Assembly: GCF_029167105.1 (NCBI RefSeq)
Contig: NZ_JARFML010000020.1
Location: forward strand, 1 to 64,000
From: Bradyrhizobium yuanmingense
Lineage (GTDB): Bacteria; Pseudomonadota; Alphaproteobacteria; Rhizobiales; Xanthobacteraceae
Direction: 5' to 3'
DNA: 64,000 bases
The number at the start of each line of letters is the position of its first letter. Within the stretch, counting starts at the first letter, position 1. Below the pieces are notes generated by a model. It saw nothing but the letters and a program-made list of their open reading frames with translations, was not told the DNA's origin and did not search any database. Below, piece after piece: positions 32,220 through 40,590 of this stretch. Position numbers and translations under genes: made by a program.

Positions 32220-32930
32220 TCAGGCCGCGGCGGCAAAGCCGGTGACGTCGACGATGCGGTCGGCAATCAAATGACGGATTTCATCGTCATGGACAATGGC
32301 GACCATGGCGACGTCCTGACGTTTCTTTTCAGCGACCAGCTCGACCACCACGGCGCGATTGGCCGCATCGAGCGAGGCGGTCGGCTCGTCCAGCAGCAGG
32401 ATCGGCAGATCCGAGATGAAGCCACGGGCGATGTTCACGCGCTGCTGCTCGCCGCCGGAGAAGGTCGCGGGCGGCAGCTGCCAGAGCCGTTCGGGGATGT
32501 TGAGACGATGCAGCAGCTCGCCGGCGCGCGCCTGTGCGTCTGCCCGGCTCATGCCGTTCACGATCAGCGGCTCCGCGACGACGTCGATGGTGGCGACGCG
32601 CGGCACCGCGCGCAGGAACTGGCTGACATAGCCGATGGTGGAGCGGCGGACGTTGAGCACCTGCCGCGGCTCGGCGATGGCAAGATCGACCACGGCGCCG
32701 CGATGGCGGATGCCGATGCGGCCGCTGTCGCAGCGGTAATTGCCGAAGATCATCTTCAGGATCGACGATTTGCCGGCGCCCGACGGGCCCGACAGCACCA
32801 CGCACTCGCCGGGATTGACGTGGAAGGTCACGCCGCGCACCACCGGCAGCTCGATGCCGCCCTGCAGGTGCATCGTGAAGGTCTTTTGCGCATCGGCAAT
32901 GTCGATCATGGCGGTCATCGGAGGGCTCAT
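32220..32930 (-). CDS. phnL: C-P lyase ABC-type ATPase PhnL
   Basis: A 236-residue ABC ATPase: Walker A GPSGAGKS, Q-loop YVSQFLRAVP, signature FSGGEQQRVN, Walker B LLLDEPTASLD, switch VHDDEI (Asp in the place of His). PhnL is needed for phosphonate activation and, with PhnK, belongs to the C-P lyase core complex rather than to a transporter; there is no membrane subunit next to it. It starts 10 bases after phnK. Several close ATGs exist (32930, 32918, 32909); none has a strong ribosome binding site. Confidence 0.95.
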   Translation of the reverse strand: MSPPMTAMIDIADAQKTFTMHLQGGIELPVVRGVTFHVNPGECVVLSGPSGAGKSSILKMIFGNYRCDSGRIGIRHRGAVVDLAIAEPRQVLNVRRSTIGYVSQFLRAVPRVATIDVVAEPLIVNGMSRADAQARAGELLHRLNIPERLWQLPPATFSGGEQQRVNIARGFISDLPILLLDEPTASLDAANRAVVVELVAEKKRQDVAMVAIVHDDEIRHLIADRIVDVTGFAAAA

Positions 32931-32940
32931 GTTGTAAAGA

Positions 32941-33738
32941 TCATGGCGGCAGGATCGAGGAGACCAGCAGCTGGGTATAGGGCTCGCGGGGATCGTCGAG
33001 CACCTGGTCCGTGAGACCGGTCTCGATGACGCGGCCGCCTTTCATCACCATCACGCGGTGCGACAACAGGCGCGCCACCGCGAGATCGTGGGTGACGATG
33101 ACGACAGCGAGGTTCAGCTCGGCGACGAGGCTGCGCAGGAGATCGAGCAGGCGCGCCTGCACCGACACGTCAAGGCCGCCGGTCGGCTCGTCCATGAACA
33201 CGAGCCGCGGCTCGGTGACGAGGTTGCGGGCGATCTGGAGGCGCTGGCGCATGCCGCCGGAATAGGTGCGCGGCGCATCGTCGATGCGCGCGACGTCGAT
33301 CTCGACGCGTGTCAGCCAATCCGACGCGGTCTCACGGATGCGGCCGTAATGATTCCACCCCACCGCCATCAGCCGCTCGCCGACATTGGCGCCGGCCGAG
33401 ACCGCCATGCGCAGCCCCTGCGCGGGATCCTGATGCACGAATCCCCAATCGGTGCGGAACAGGAAGCGGCGCTCGGCTTCGCCAAGAGTGGCGAGATCGC
33501 GGGTGACGCCGTCGCGCATCCGGTAGGAGACGTGCCCCGCGCTCGGCGCGAGCTGGCCCGACAGCATTTGCAGCAGCGTCGATTTGCCGGAACCGGATTC
33601 GCCGACGATCGCCAGCACCTCGCCGGGATAGAGCGAGAACGAGACGTCGCGGCAGGCATTGATGCGGCCGAACGACTTGCTGAGCGATCTTGCGACCAGC
33701 AGCGGCTCGTCGTTCTCGACCCAATTCTGATCAGCCAT
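32941..33738 (-). CDS. phnK: C-P lyase ABC-type ATPase PhnK
   Basis: A 265-residue ABC ATPase: GESGSGKST, DWGFVHQDP, YSGGMRQRLQIAR, VFMDEPTGGLDVS and VTHDLAV. In the C-P lyase complex a PhnK dimer docks on PhnJ and its ATPase drives turnover. The start at 33738 (MADQNWVENDEPLLV) overlaps the phnJ end by 8 bases; a longer frame upstream lies wholly inside phnJ and is not used. Confidence 0.95.
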   Translation of the reverse strand: MADQNWVENDEPLLVARSLSKSFGRINACRDVSFSLYPGEVLAIVGESGSGKSTLLQMLSGQLAPSAGHVSYRMRDGVTRDLATLGEAERRFLFRTDWGFVHQDPAQGLRMAVSAGANVGERLMAVGWNHYGRIRETASDWLTRVEIDVARIDDAPRTYSGGMRQRLQIARNLVTEPRLVFMDEPTGGLDVSVQARLLDLLRSLVAELNLAVVIVTHDLAVARLLSHRVMVMKGGRVIETGLTDQVLDDPREPYTQLLVSSILPP

Positions 33739-34627
33739 TCGAGGCCTCCTGCGCCTTCTCCCTGTACGGCGCGGCACTGAGACTGCCGTGATGGCCGGCG
33801 GCCTGGCGGCCCTCGCAATAATCGGTGTCCGAGCAGACGAACATGCGCCCGCCCTTGTCGTCGGTGACGATCTCGTCGAGATAGGAATTCTCCGCGCCAC
33901 AGAGCGCGCAGGGCGCGTTGAATCGGTAGGGCTCGAACGGGTGATCCTCGAAATCGAGCGACACCACCTGGGTGTAGGGCGGGATCGCGTAGATGCGCTT
34001 CTCGCGGCCGGCGCCGAACAATTGCAACGCCGGGCAATTGTCCATCTTGGGATTGTCGAATTTCGGCGTCGGCGACGGGTCCATCACATAGCGCGCGTTG
34101 ACCTTCACCGGATAGGCATAGGCCGTGGCGATGTGGCCGAAGCGGGCGATGTCCTCGTAGAGCTTCACGTGCATCAGGCCGTATTCGGCGAGCGCATGCA
34201 TGCGCCGCGTCTCGGTTTCGCGCGGTTCGAGGAAGCGCAACGGCTCGGGGATCGGCACCTGATAGACCAGCACTTGGTTCTCGTTCAGCGCCGTCTCCGG
34301 GATGCGGTGACGGGTCTGGATCACGGTTGCCTCGTCCGTCGCCGTCGTGGTCGCAACGCCCGCGGTCTTGGCGAAGAATTTGCGGATCGAGATCGCGTTG
34401 GTGGTGTCGTCGGAGCCCTGGTCGATCACCTTCAGCACGTCCTGCGGCCCCAGGATCGCGGCCGTGACCTGCACGCCGCCGGTGCCCCAGCCATAGGGCA
34501 TCGGCATTTCGCGGCTGGCGAACGGCACCTGATAGCCGGGGATGGCGATCGCCTTCAGGATCGCGCGGCGGATCATGCGCTTGGTCTGCTCGTCGAGATA
34601 GGCGAAATTGTAGGCGGGCGCGTTCAT
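33731..34627 (-). CDS. phnJ: Carbon-phosphorus lyase catalytic subunit PhnJ
   Basis: A 298-residue radical-SAM-type enzyme that cleaves the C-P bond of ribose 1-alkylphosphonate 5-phosphate, giving an alkane and ribosyl cyclic phosphate. The iron-sulfur cysteines are Cys240, Cys243, Cys265 and Cys271 (CALCGAEN and VCSDTDYC), and IPGYQVP holds the glycine (31) that corresponds to the glycyl-radical residue in E. coli PhnJ. All key residues are present, so it should be active. Start overlaps the phnI stop (ATGA at 34624-34627). Confidence 0.97.
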   Translation of the reverse strand: MNAPAYNFAYLDEQTKRMIRRAILKAIAIPGYQVPFASREMPMPYGWGTGGVQVTAAILGPQDVLKVIDQGSDDTTNAISIRKFFAKTAGVATTTATDEATVIQTRHRIPETALNENQVLVYQVPIPEPLRFLEPRETETRRMHALAEYGLMHVKLYEDIARFGHIATAYAYPVKVNARYVMDPSPTPKFDNPKMDNCPALQLFGAGREKRIYAIPPYTQVVSLDFEDHPFEPYRFNAPCALCGAENSYLDEIVTDDKGGRMFVCSDTDYCEGRQAAGHHGSLSAAPYREKAQEASNG

Positions 34628-35739
34628 TCCGCGGCCTCCTTCATGGCGTCGGGCGTGTTGGTCTCGGCGGACGCTTTAGAGAACTCTTGGCGCAGCTTGC
34701 GCAGGAGGCCGAGCTCGGACTGGAAATCGACATAGTGCGGCAGCTTCAGGTGCTCGACGAAGCCGGTCGCCTGGACATTGTCCGAATGCGACATCACGAA
34801 CTCTTCGTCCTGCGCTGGTGCGAGTACCTCCTCGCCGAGCTCACGGGCACGCAACGCGCGATCGACCAGCGCCATCGACATGGTCTTGCGCTCGCTCTGG
34901 CCGAAGGCGAGGCCATAGCCGCGGGTGAAGCACGGCGCCTCGGTCGCGGAGCCCTTGAACTGGTTGACCATCTGGCACTCGGTGAGCTCGATCGCGCCGA
35001 GCGGCACCGCGAAGCCGACGTCTTCCGCGACAAAGTCGACCTCGACCTCGCCGAAACGGATCTCGCCGACGAAGGGATGGTTGCGGCCGTAGCCCCGCTG
35101 GGTGGAATAGCCCATCGCGAGCAGAAAGCCTTCGTCACCGCGCGCAAGGTTCTGCAGGCGCAAATCACGGTCCGCGGGGAAATTCAGCGGCTCGCGGGTG
35201 AGATCGCCGACGCTGGCGCCGTCCTCGGCTTCCGGCGATGATTCGATCAGCCCGTCGCGCCCGAGAATGTCTGTCACGCGCGGCGTCGGCGCGGTGGAGG
35301 CTTCGGCCGCAGCCGGCCTCTCCGGCACGAAACCTTGGGCGAGCGATGGATCGAGCAGGCGGTGCGTGTAGTCGAAGGTCGGCCCCAGGATCTGGCCGCC
35401 GGGAATGTCCTTGAAGGTCGCCGACACCCGCCGCTGCACCCGCATGGTGCCGGTGTCGACCGGCTCGCTGGCGCCGAAACGCGGCAGCGTGGCGCGGAAG
35501 GCGCGAACCAGGAAGATCGCCTCGATCAAATCGCCGCGCGCCTGCTTGATCGCAAGCGACGCGAGCTCGCGGTCATAGAGCGAGCCTTCGCTCATGACGC
35601 GATCGACGGCAAGGCCGAGCTGCTCCGAGATCTGGTCGAGCGAGATCTCCGCAACGCTCTGGTCGCCGCGCCGCTTATGCGCGAGCAGGCGATGGGCGTT
35701 CTCGATGGCGCGTTCGCCGCCTTTGACTGCGACATACAT
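34624..35739 (-). CDS. phnI: Phosphonate ribosyl transfer subunit PhnI
   Basis: A 371-residue protein, MYVAVKGGERAIENAHRLLA being the standard N-terminus. With PhnG, PhnH and PhnL it displaces adenine from MgATP to make ribose 1-methylphosphonate 5-triphosphate; PhnI alone is a nucleosidase. Conserved segments include RGYGRNHPFVGEIR-like text (QRGYGRNHPFVG) and VQATGFVEHLKLPHYVDFQS near the end. Five bases after phnH, overlapping phnJ. Confidence 0.96.
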   Translation of the reverse strand: MYVAVKGGERAIENAHRLLAHKRRGDQSVAEISLDQISEQLGLAVDRVMSEGSLYDRELASLAIKQARGDLIEAIFLVRAFRATLPRFGASEPVDTGTMRVQRRVSATFKDIPGGQILGPTFDYTHRLLDPSLAQGFVPERPAAAEASTAPTPRVTDILGRDGLIESSPEAEDGASVGDLTREPLNFPADRDLRLQNLARGDEGFLLAMGYSTQRGYGRNHPFVGEIRFGEVEVDFVAEDVGFAVPLGAIELTECQMVNQFKGSATEAPCFTRGYGLAFGQSERKTMSMALVDRALRARELGEEVLAPAQDEEFVMSHSDNVQATGFVEHLKLPHYVDFQSELGLLRKLRQEFSKASAETNTPDAMKEAAE

Positions 35740-35743
35740 GCTT

Positions 35744-36352
35744 TCAGCTTCCCTTGCTCACGATGCGCGTGGTGCGGGGGATCGCGACCACGGCGTCATC
35801 GGCGACCAGCACCACATCGATGCCGCGCGGAAACAGCGCTTCGTTCATATGCAGGCGCTCGAACAGGTCGAAAGGCTTGATCGACGCCTGCAACGCCGCC
35901 ACCCCGTCGATGCCGGGGCCGCGCAGCTCGAAGCTGCGCCCGGAGTTCAGGCTCTCGACCTGGATGATCACGGTCGTCGAACGGTCCGGATACTCGCTGG
36001 TGCCGAGCGCGAAGGACTCGAACGAAGGCAAGGCGCCACCGTTACTGACGAGCGCAAACGAAGCGATCGACGAATCCTGCACGACCGGCGCGCCAGTGTG
36101 GAACTTGAGCCACTTCGTCACGTCCGCGCTCTCCGCCATCCGCGCATCGAGCCAGAGCGGCGTGTCGTGGTCGAACAGCGTCAGCGCGATCGCTGCGGTG
36201 CCCCGCATCATCGGCCCTGGCGCGCCCGCCATCGGCACAATGCGCTGAACCGAGCCCGGCCGCGCCATGGCGTCCATAACCGAGCGAAAGGTCGATTGCG
36301 CCGACAGCACCTTGTCGGCGAAACCCGGCGGCAGCTCCGCAATCGTGGTCAT
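35744..36352 (-). CDS. phnH: C-P lyase subunit PhnH
   Basis: A 202-residue subunit of the PhnGHIJ core complex: GFADKVLSAQSTFRSVMDAM, ALTLFDHDTPLWLDA and GPGIDGVAAL are recognisable. PhnH has a PLP-transferase-like fold without PLP. ATG 36352 has GGTGAG upstream and follows the phnG stop by 4 bases, whereas a longer in-frame start would overlap phnG. Confidence 0.95.
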   Translation of the reverse strand: MTTIAELPPGFADKVLSAQSTFRSVMDAMARPGSVQRIVPMAGAPGPMMRGTAAIALTLFDHDTPLWLDARMAESADVTKWLKFHTGAPVVQDSSIASFALVSNGGALPSFESFALGTSEYPDRSTTVIIQVESLNSGRSFELRGPGIDGVAALQASIKPFDLFERLHMNEALFPRGIDVVLVADDAVVAIPRTTRIVSKGS

Positions 36353-36356
36353 GATC

Positions 36357-36812
36357 TCACCCCTCACCGCGCACCATGGTGTAGAAATCAACCTTCGTCG
36401 CGGCGGCCGCTGCCGCCGCCTGTTTACGCCTGACCATCAGCTGCTCGCGCAACGGCGCGATAATTTCGCGCTCCACCGCTCCGCCGAAATCGCGGGACTG
36501 CACCAGCGCATCGCACAGCGCGATCAGCCGCGCCTTCTCACCGTCACGGCCGAGCGTATAGCCGAACCCGACCTCGCCGCTCGCAAGCCGCACCGCGGCG
36601 CGCGACACCGTCGCTTCCCCGAGATTGAACGGCGCGCCGTCGCCGCCGACCCGGCCGCGCAGCATGACGAGGCCGTTCTCCGGCGTGCGCAGGTCCTGAT
36701 GGTCCGGGAGCGACAAGTTGCGGAGGCGAGCGGCGATCTCGCCCGCCTCCGCGTGCGCCAGCACCGCCATTGCGGCCTTGCGCTGGGCTTGCTGGTCGTT
36801 GTGCTGGGTCAC
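36357..36812 (-). CDS. phnG: C-P lyase subunit PhnG
   Basis: A 151-residue subunit of the C-P lyase core complex. Blocks such as AMAVLAHAEAGEIAARL, ENGLVMLRGRVGGDGAPFNL, GEATVSRAAVRL and GEVGFGYTLGRD define PhnG. I chose the GTG at 36812, which has GGTGGAAAG upstream; another GTG ten codons earlier directly abuts the operator and lacks a ribosome binding site. It is the first gene of phnGHIJKLMN; a Pho-box-like motif and a long inverted repeat lie just upstream. Confidence 0.94.
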   Translation of the reverse strand: MTQHNDQQAQRKAAMAVLAHAEAGEIAARLRNLSLPDHQDLRTPENGLVMLRGRVGGDGAPFNLGEATVSRAAVRLASGEVGFGYTLGRDGEKARLIALCDALVQSRDFGGAVEREIIAPLREQLMVRRKQAAAAAAATKVDFYTMVRGEG

Positions 36813-36843
36813 CTGGTCAACTTTCCACCGAACTTGCCGCACC

Positions 36844-36871
36844 GAAGTTGTCTATGATAATAGACAACTTC
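36844..36871. promoter_or_regulatory. Probable PhnF operator, 12+12 bp inverted repeat
   Basis: GAAGTTGTCTAT (36844-36855), spacer GATA, ATAGACAACTTC (36860-36871): perfect arms. It lies between phnG and phnF, downstream of the Pho-box-like heptamers and about 32 bases before the phnG start, a position for repression. GntR/UTRA regulators of the PhnF group bind TxxTATAGACCA-like dyads, and the TCTAT/ATAGA core here is similar. Confidence 0.75.
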
Positions 36872-36884
36872 ATACGGACGCGCC

Positions 36885-36902
36885 ATGACTGTTTCGTGAC
36901 AA
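36885..36902 (-). promoter_or_regulatory. Pho-box-like heptamer pair upstream of phnG
   Basis: Read on the minus strand: TTGTCAC, 4 bases, CAGTCAT, spaced 11 bp start to start. The PhoB consensus is CTGTCAT-N4-CTGTCAT-like; each heptamer matches at 5-6 of 7 positions. It is 73 bases upstream of the phnG start. Confidence 0.5.
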
Positions 36903-36934
36903 TGCTGTGATTTCTGGAGTAGGTTTCCCGCGAC

Positions 36935-37666
36935 ATGAGCATGCAGGACACAGCCTCCTCGGGCGTCGCGCTATGGCGCCTCGTGGCCGATGGCATCGAG
37001 CGCGGCATCGCCGACGGCCGCTTTGCGGCCGGCGACAAATTGCCGGGCGAGATGGAGATCGCCGAGACCTATCGCGTCAACCGCCACACCGTGCGGCGCG
37101 CGCTGGCAGCGCTTGCCGAGCGCGGCCTGGTGCGCGCCGAGCGCGGCAGCGGAACCTATGTCGAGGCGCAGAAGCTCGCTTATCCCCTGCGCTCGCGCAC
37201 GCGCTTCTCCGAGATCGTCGGCGCCGATGGCCGCGAGCCGCACGGCCGGCTGATCGAGGCGACCGACGACGTCGCGACGCGCGAGCTCGCACGGGAATTG
37301 GGATTGAAGACCGGCGCGCCCCTGGTGCGGATCGAAGCGATTCGCCTCGCCGACCGCACGCCGATCTGTGTTTCTACGACCTGGCTCTCGGCTGACCTGT
37401 TCCCGGATGCGGGCGCCGTGTTCGCGGCGACGCGCTCGATGACGAAGCTGCTGGAGCATTTCGGCGTCCGCGACTATCGCCGCGGCGCGACAAGGATCAC
37501 CGCCGGCATCGTCGACGCGAGCGACGCCGCACGGCTCGACCTGGCGCTGGGGCGGCCGATCCTGGTGGTCGACGCCACCGACCATGATCTCACGGGCAAG
37601 CCGCTGGTGACGAAGCACTCGCGCTTTGCGGCGGAGCGGGTGGAGTTCTTGGTGGAGAACGGTTAG
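36935..37666 (+). CDS. phnF: GntR-family regulator PhnF
   Basis: A 243-residue HutC-subfamily regulator: winged-helix domain about 8-75 (LPGEMEIAETYRVNRHTVRR, ALAALAERGLVRAERGSGTY) and C-terminal UTRA effector domain (RFSEIVGADGREPHGRLIEA, TWLSADLFPD, VDATDHDLTGKPLVTKHSRF). It is divergent from phnG and the operator candidate lies between them. PhnF in Mycobacterium represses phosphate/phosphonate uptake genes; here it most likely represses phnG-N. Ligand unknown. GGAGTAGG is upstream of the ATG. Confidence 0.92.
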   Translation: MSMQDTASSGVALWRLVADGIERGIADGRFAAGDKLPGEMEIAETYRVNRHTVRRALAALAERGLVRAERGSGTYVEAQKLAYPLRSRTRFSEIVGADGREPHGRLIEATDDVATRELARELGLKTGAPLVRIEAIRLADRTPICVSTTWLSADLFPDAGAVFAATRSMTKLLEHFGVRDYRRGATRITAGIVDASDAARLDLALGRPILVVDATDHDLTGKPLVTKHSRFAAERVEFLVENG

Positions 37667-37670
37667 ATCA

Positions 37671-37795
37671 GAGCGTTTTCCAGCGAAGCATGCCCTCGGA
37701 CTTGATCCGAGGTGGAAACGGTGTGCGTCGAGAAAACGCGTCAAAACAAGAAGCCAGAGTTCCGTTCCGATTCAATCGGAATGGATAAGGCTCCA
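37671..37795. repeat. Dispersed repeat between phnF and phnE2 (gagcgttttcc type)
   Basis: GAGCGTTTTCCAGCGAAG at 37671, GAGAAAACGCGTCAAAACAA in the middle and TTCCGATTCAATCGGAA near the end: this reads like a recurring rhizobial intergenic repeat with an internal palindrome. It separates convergent genes and may act as a bidirectional terminator. A related copy is at 55538-55626. Confidence 0.6.
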
Positions 37796-37803
37796 GCACG
37801 ACG

Positions 37804-38658
37804 TTAGGCGACCGTCCGCTTGCCGATAATCGCGAAGCGCAGCTTGCCGGAAATCCAGTCGATCGACGATACCGTTATCAGGATCAGCAGGATCAGAAAC
37901 GATACCTTCTGCCATTCCAGCACCCGGATCTGTTCGGCAAGCTGAAGGCCAATGCCGCCAGCGCCAACGATTCCGATGATCGTCGCCGATCGCGTATTCG
38001 ACTCGAAATAGTAGAGCACCTGGCTCAGCAAGACCGGGAATACCTGCGGCAGCAATCCGAACCGGACGCTGTGGAAATGGTTGCCGCCCGATGACCGAAC
38101 GCCTTCCGCGGGGTTCTTGTCGGCGACCTCGATCGCTTCCGAGAACAGCTTGCCGAACGTTCCGAAATCGCTGCAGATCACGGCCAGGATGCCGGCAAAC
38201 GGCCCCAGCCCCACGACGCCGACCCAGATCAGTGCCCAGATCAAGGTATCGACTCCACGGATGGTATCGAGGCCACGACGCGTCAATACGCGGATGATCC
38301 GGCTTGCAACCACGTTGCGCGCCGCCAGCAGGGATACCGGCAGCGCGAGCAGCGCGCCGCCCAGCGTGCCGAGAAACGCGATCGACACCGTCTCTCCGAG
38401 CGCATGCAGATATTTCAGAACCTCCGCCCAAGAACCCGGGTTGGGCGGCAACATGAGCTGGACGAATTCGCCCAGCCTGACCATGCCTTGGGAGAGCCGG
38501 TTAAAGGGAATATCGAGCTGGACGATCCCGAACAGGAACAGCCCGACCGCCCCGCCGACGAGTATTGCGATCCTTCCCCGCTGCCACCAATCGGTCCGGA
38601 AGACGCCGGGATACCGTTCGGCAATGCCGGCCCGGTTTTCAAAACTGAAGGAGCTCAT
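37804..38658 (-). CDS. phnE: Phosphonate ABC transporter permease PhnE2
   Basis: A 284-residue inner-membrane permease with about six helices. GETVSIAFLGTLGGALLALP, RGLDTIRGVDTLIWALIWVG, AIEVADKNPAEGVRSSGGNH (the EAA-type loop) and IIGIVGAGGIGLQLAEQIRV are standard PhnE sequence. The start overlaps the phnE1 stop by ATGA (38655-38658), so the pair is made together and likely forms a heterodimer. Adjoining long frames upstream on this strand are not part of it. Confidence 0.95.
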   Translation of the reverse strand: MSSFSFENRAGIAERYPGVFRTDWWQRGRIAILVGGAVGLFLFGIVQLDIPFNRLSQGMVRLGEFVQLMLPPNPGSWAEVLKYLHALGETVSIAFLGTLGGALLALPVSLLAARNVVASRIIRVLTRRGLDTIRGVDTLIWALIWVGVVGLGPFAGILAVICSDFGTFGKLFSEAIEVADKNPAEGVRSSGGNHFHSVRFGLLPQVFPVLLSQVLYYFESNTRSATIIGIVGAGGIGLQLAEQIRVLEWQKVSFLILLILITVSSIDWISGKLRFAIIGKRTVA

Positions 38659-39542
38659 CGGGTGCTTCCCTCCAGCCCGAGCAGGCGGTGTCGCAACCGT
38701 TCCGTCAGGAAGTCGATCAACATGACGGTAAGGACGATGAGCAACAGGATGGCGCTGACGTCGGTGAAGTAGAACTTGCGAACCGCCTCGATCAGATCCT
38801 GGCCGATCCCGCCGGCGCCGACGAAGCCCATCACGGCAGCGCCACGCACGTTGATCTCGAACCTGAGCAAGGCATAGCTCACGAAGTTCGAAAGGACTTG
38901 AGGCAACGCGCCGAACCGAACAACCTGAACCCAGCTGCCCCCGCTTGCCGCCACCCCTTCGACCGGCTTGCTGTCGATGTTCTCGACAACCTCGGCGAAC
39001 TGCTTGCCCAACGCTCCGGCGGTATGGATGGCAATGGCCAGAACGCCCGGCAGCGGCCCGAGACCAAAGGCCAGCACGAAGATCAGGGCAAACACGATCT
39101 CCGGCACGGTCCTGAAAAATTCCAGGACGCGCCGGGTGACGAAAACAGTCGTTCCTGATTTCACGAGATTGGCCGAGGCGAGGAAGCAAAGTGCGAAACC
39201 GCACAGCGCACCCGAGAGGGTGCCCATATATGCGATCAGCAACGTATCCCCGAGAAGCCGTGTCCAGCGCGGCAACCCCCACAGCCAGTCCGCCAAATCG
39301 CTCCATGCGGTCGCGGACGAAAATTTGGGTGCGATGCTGACGAAATAGGCCGGGAAGCGCCAGAAGTTCTCGACAAAATTTCCAAGACTGACCTCGCCCA
39401 TCCAGCCCGCGGCAATAGCAACGGCGATCAGGACGGCGGCGCCGAGCCATACGCGCCGGCGCTTGGCGGCAATTGCAGCCGCATAGCGATCGGCAAGCTC
39501 ACGCAGCCTGGCTTCCGGGAATTCGGGAACTGCTGTTCGCAT
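38655..39542 (-). CDS. phnE: Phosphonate ABC transporter permease PhnE1
   Basis: A 295-residue permease, paralogous to the next gene. It has an N-terminal cytosolic extension (LRELADRYAAAIAAKRRR), then GDTLLIAYMGTLSGALCGFA, FFRTVPEIVFALIFV, EVVENIDSKPVEGVAASGGS (EAA loop) and MGFVGAGGIGQDLIEAVRKF. It follows phnD by 68 bases. Two different phnE genes are common in rhizobia and other alphaproteobacteria. Confidence 0.95.
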   Translation of the reverse strand: MRTAVPEFPEARLRELADRYAAAIAAKRRRVWLGAAVLIAVAIAAGWMGEVSLGNFVENFWRFPAYFVSIAPKFSSATAWSDLADWLWGLPRWTRLLGDTLLIAYMGTLSGALCGFALCFLASANLVKSGTTVFVTRRVLEFFRTVPEIVFALIFVLAFGLGPLPGVLAIAIHTAGALGKQFAEVVENIDSKPVEGVAASGGSWVQVVRFGALPQVLSNFVSYALLRFEINVRGAAVMGFVGAGGIGQDLIEAVRKFYFTDVSAILLLIVLTVMLIDFLTERLRHRLLGLEGSTR

Positions 39543-39610
39543 GGGATGTTCGGCAGAGCCCGACGGGCAGATCGTGCGATCTGCCCGTCTTGTCCAACCC
39601 TTCGTTTCCC

Positions 39611-40519
39611 TCAGGATTTCTGCTTGCGAATGCTGTCGACAAACTTGGTCAGTTCGATCACGGCCTCATACGCCTTGTGGTCGACCTCGACGTAGGGCAA
39701 TTGCTTCCCCTCGTAGATCTTGTCGAAAGCGGCCTTGTCCTTCACCGCAATTTCCAGCACGGCTTTCTTGATCGCCGCCTTGAGGTCGTCAGGCAGGCTG
39801 CCGAGATAGGCCATCGGCGAGTTCACAATCTGCTCGGACTTCATGATGATCTTGAAATCCGCGGCCTTGGCCATGCCCTTCCGTTCCATCCGGAGCAGGT
39901 TCGATTCCTTCTCATCGTTCCACCAGTTGAACGCCGCGTCGCAGGTGCCCTGCGAAAGCCCGATCACTGCGTTTTCATGGCTCCCCGAGTAGACCACCTT
40001 GGCGAAGAACTTTTCCGGGTCGATGCCCATCTTGTTCATCGCGAAACGCGGCACGTTGTTGCCGGAAGTCGAATTGGGATCAACGAGGCAGAGGTTCTTG
40101 CCTTGCAGGTCCTTGATGTCCTTGTAGCTCGAATCGCTCTTGACATAGAGAACCGAGTAATAGCCCTTGGTGCCGTCGCCGTTCACCTCGATAGCGAACG
40201 GTTCGACCTTCGCGCCAACGATGTAGGCACGCGCGTAGGACGCCGGGCCGTACATCGCGATGTGAATGTTTCCTGCACGCTGACCTTCGATCACCGCGGC
40301 GTAGTCGTTGGCAATCCGCAGCGTGACCTTGGTTCCAAGCTCGCGGGACAGGTACTCGGTCAGAGGCGTCCAGCGGTTAGTGGTGCCGGAGGCATTCTCG
40401 TCGGGAACTTTTGCGAAGATCAGCTCAGGATATTTTGCCTTCCAGTCCTGCGCCGCAGCGGCCGAAACTGAAAATGCCAGGGCCGCCGCAGCGGCAACGA
40501 TCGTACGACGGTCTATCAT
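39611..40519 (-). CDS. phnD: Phosphonate ABC transporter substrate-binding protein PhnD
   Basis: A 302-residue periplasmic binding protein. MIDRRTIVAAAAALAFSVSA-AAA is the signal peptide; the mature part contains RWTPLTEYLSRELGTKVTLR, YAAVIEGQRAGNIHIAMYGP and DPNSTSGNNVPRFAMNKMG (phosphonate pocket with S/T-S-G). ATG 40519 has GGGAG 6-8 bases upstream. It captures alkylphosphonates such as 2-aminoethylphosphonate; the exact ligand is not readable. Confidence 0.95.
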   Translation of the reverse strand: MIDRRTIVAAAAALAFSVSAAAAQDWKAKYPELIFAKVPDENASGTTNRWTPLTEYLSRELGTKVTLRIANDYAAVIEGQRAGNIHIAMYGPASYARAYIVGAKVEPFAIEVNGDGTKGYYSVLYVKSDSSYKDIKDLQGKNLCLVDPNSTSGNNVPRFAMNKMGIDPEKFFAKVVYSGSHENAVIGLSQGTCDAAFNWWNDEKESNLLRMERKGMAKAADFKIIMKSEQIVNSPMAYLGSLPDDLKAAIKKAVLEIAVKDKAAFDKIYEGKQLPYVEVDHKAYEAVIELTKFVDSIRKQKS

Positions 40520-40590
40520 GACGTCTCCCATTTCAAGGTTATGCAACTGTCGAGCTCCGGCTCTACGCTGGGCTCGATTTGAAGCGGCGA

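Noticed and set aside
31071..33014. Plus-strand frame opposite phnM, phnL and the end of phnK
   Set aside because: Same reason; the minus-strand products have complete catalytic motifs.
38659..39450. Apparent long N-terminal extension of PhnE2
   Set aside because: It reads antisense-like through phnE1 in another frame; the ATGA overlap at 38655-38658 marks the true start.
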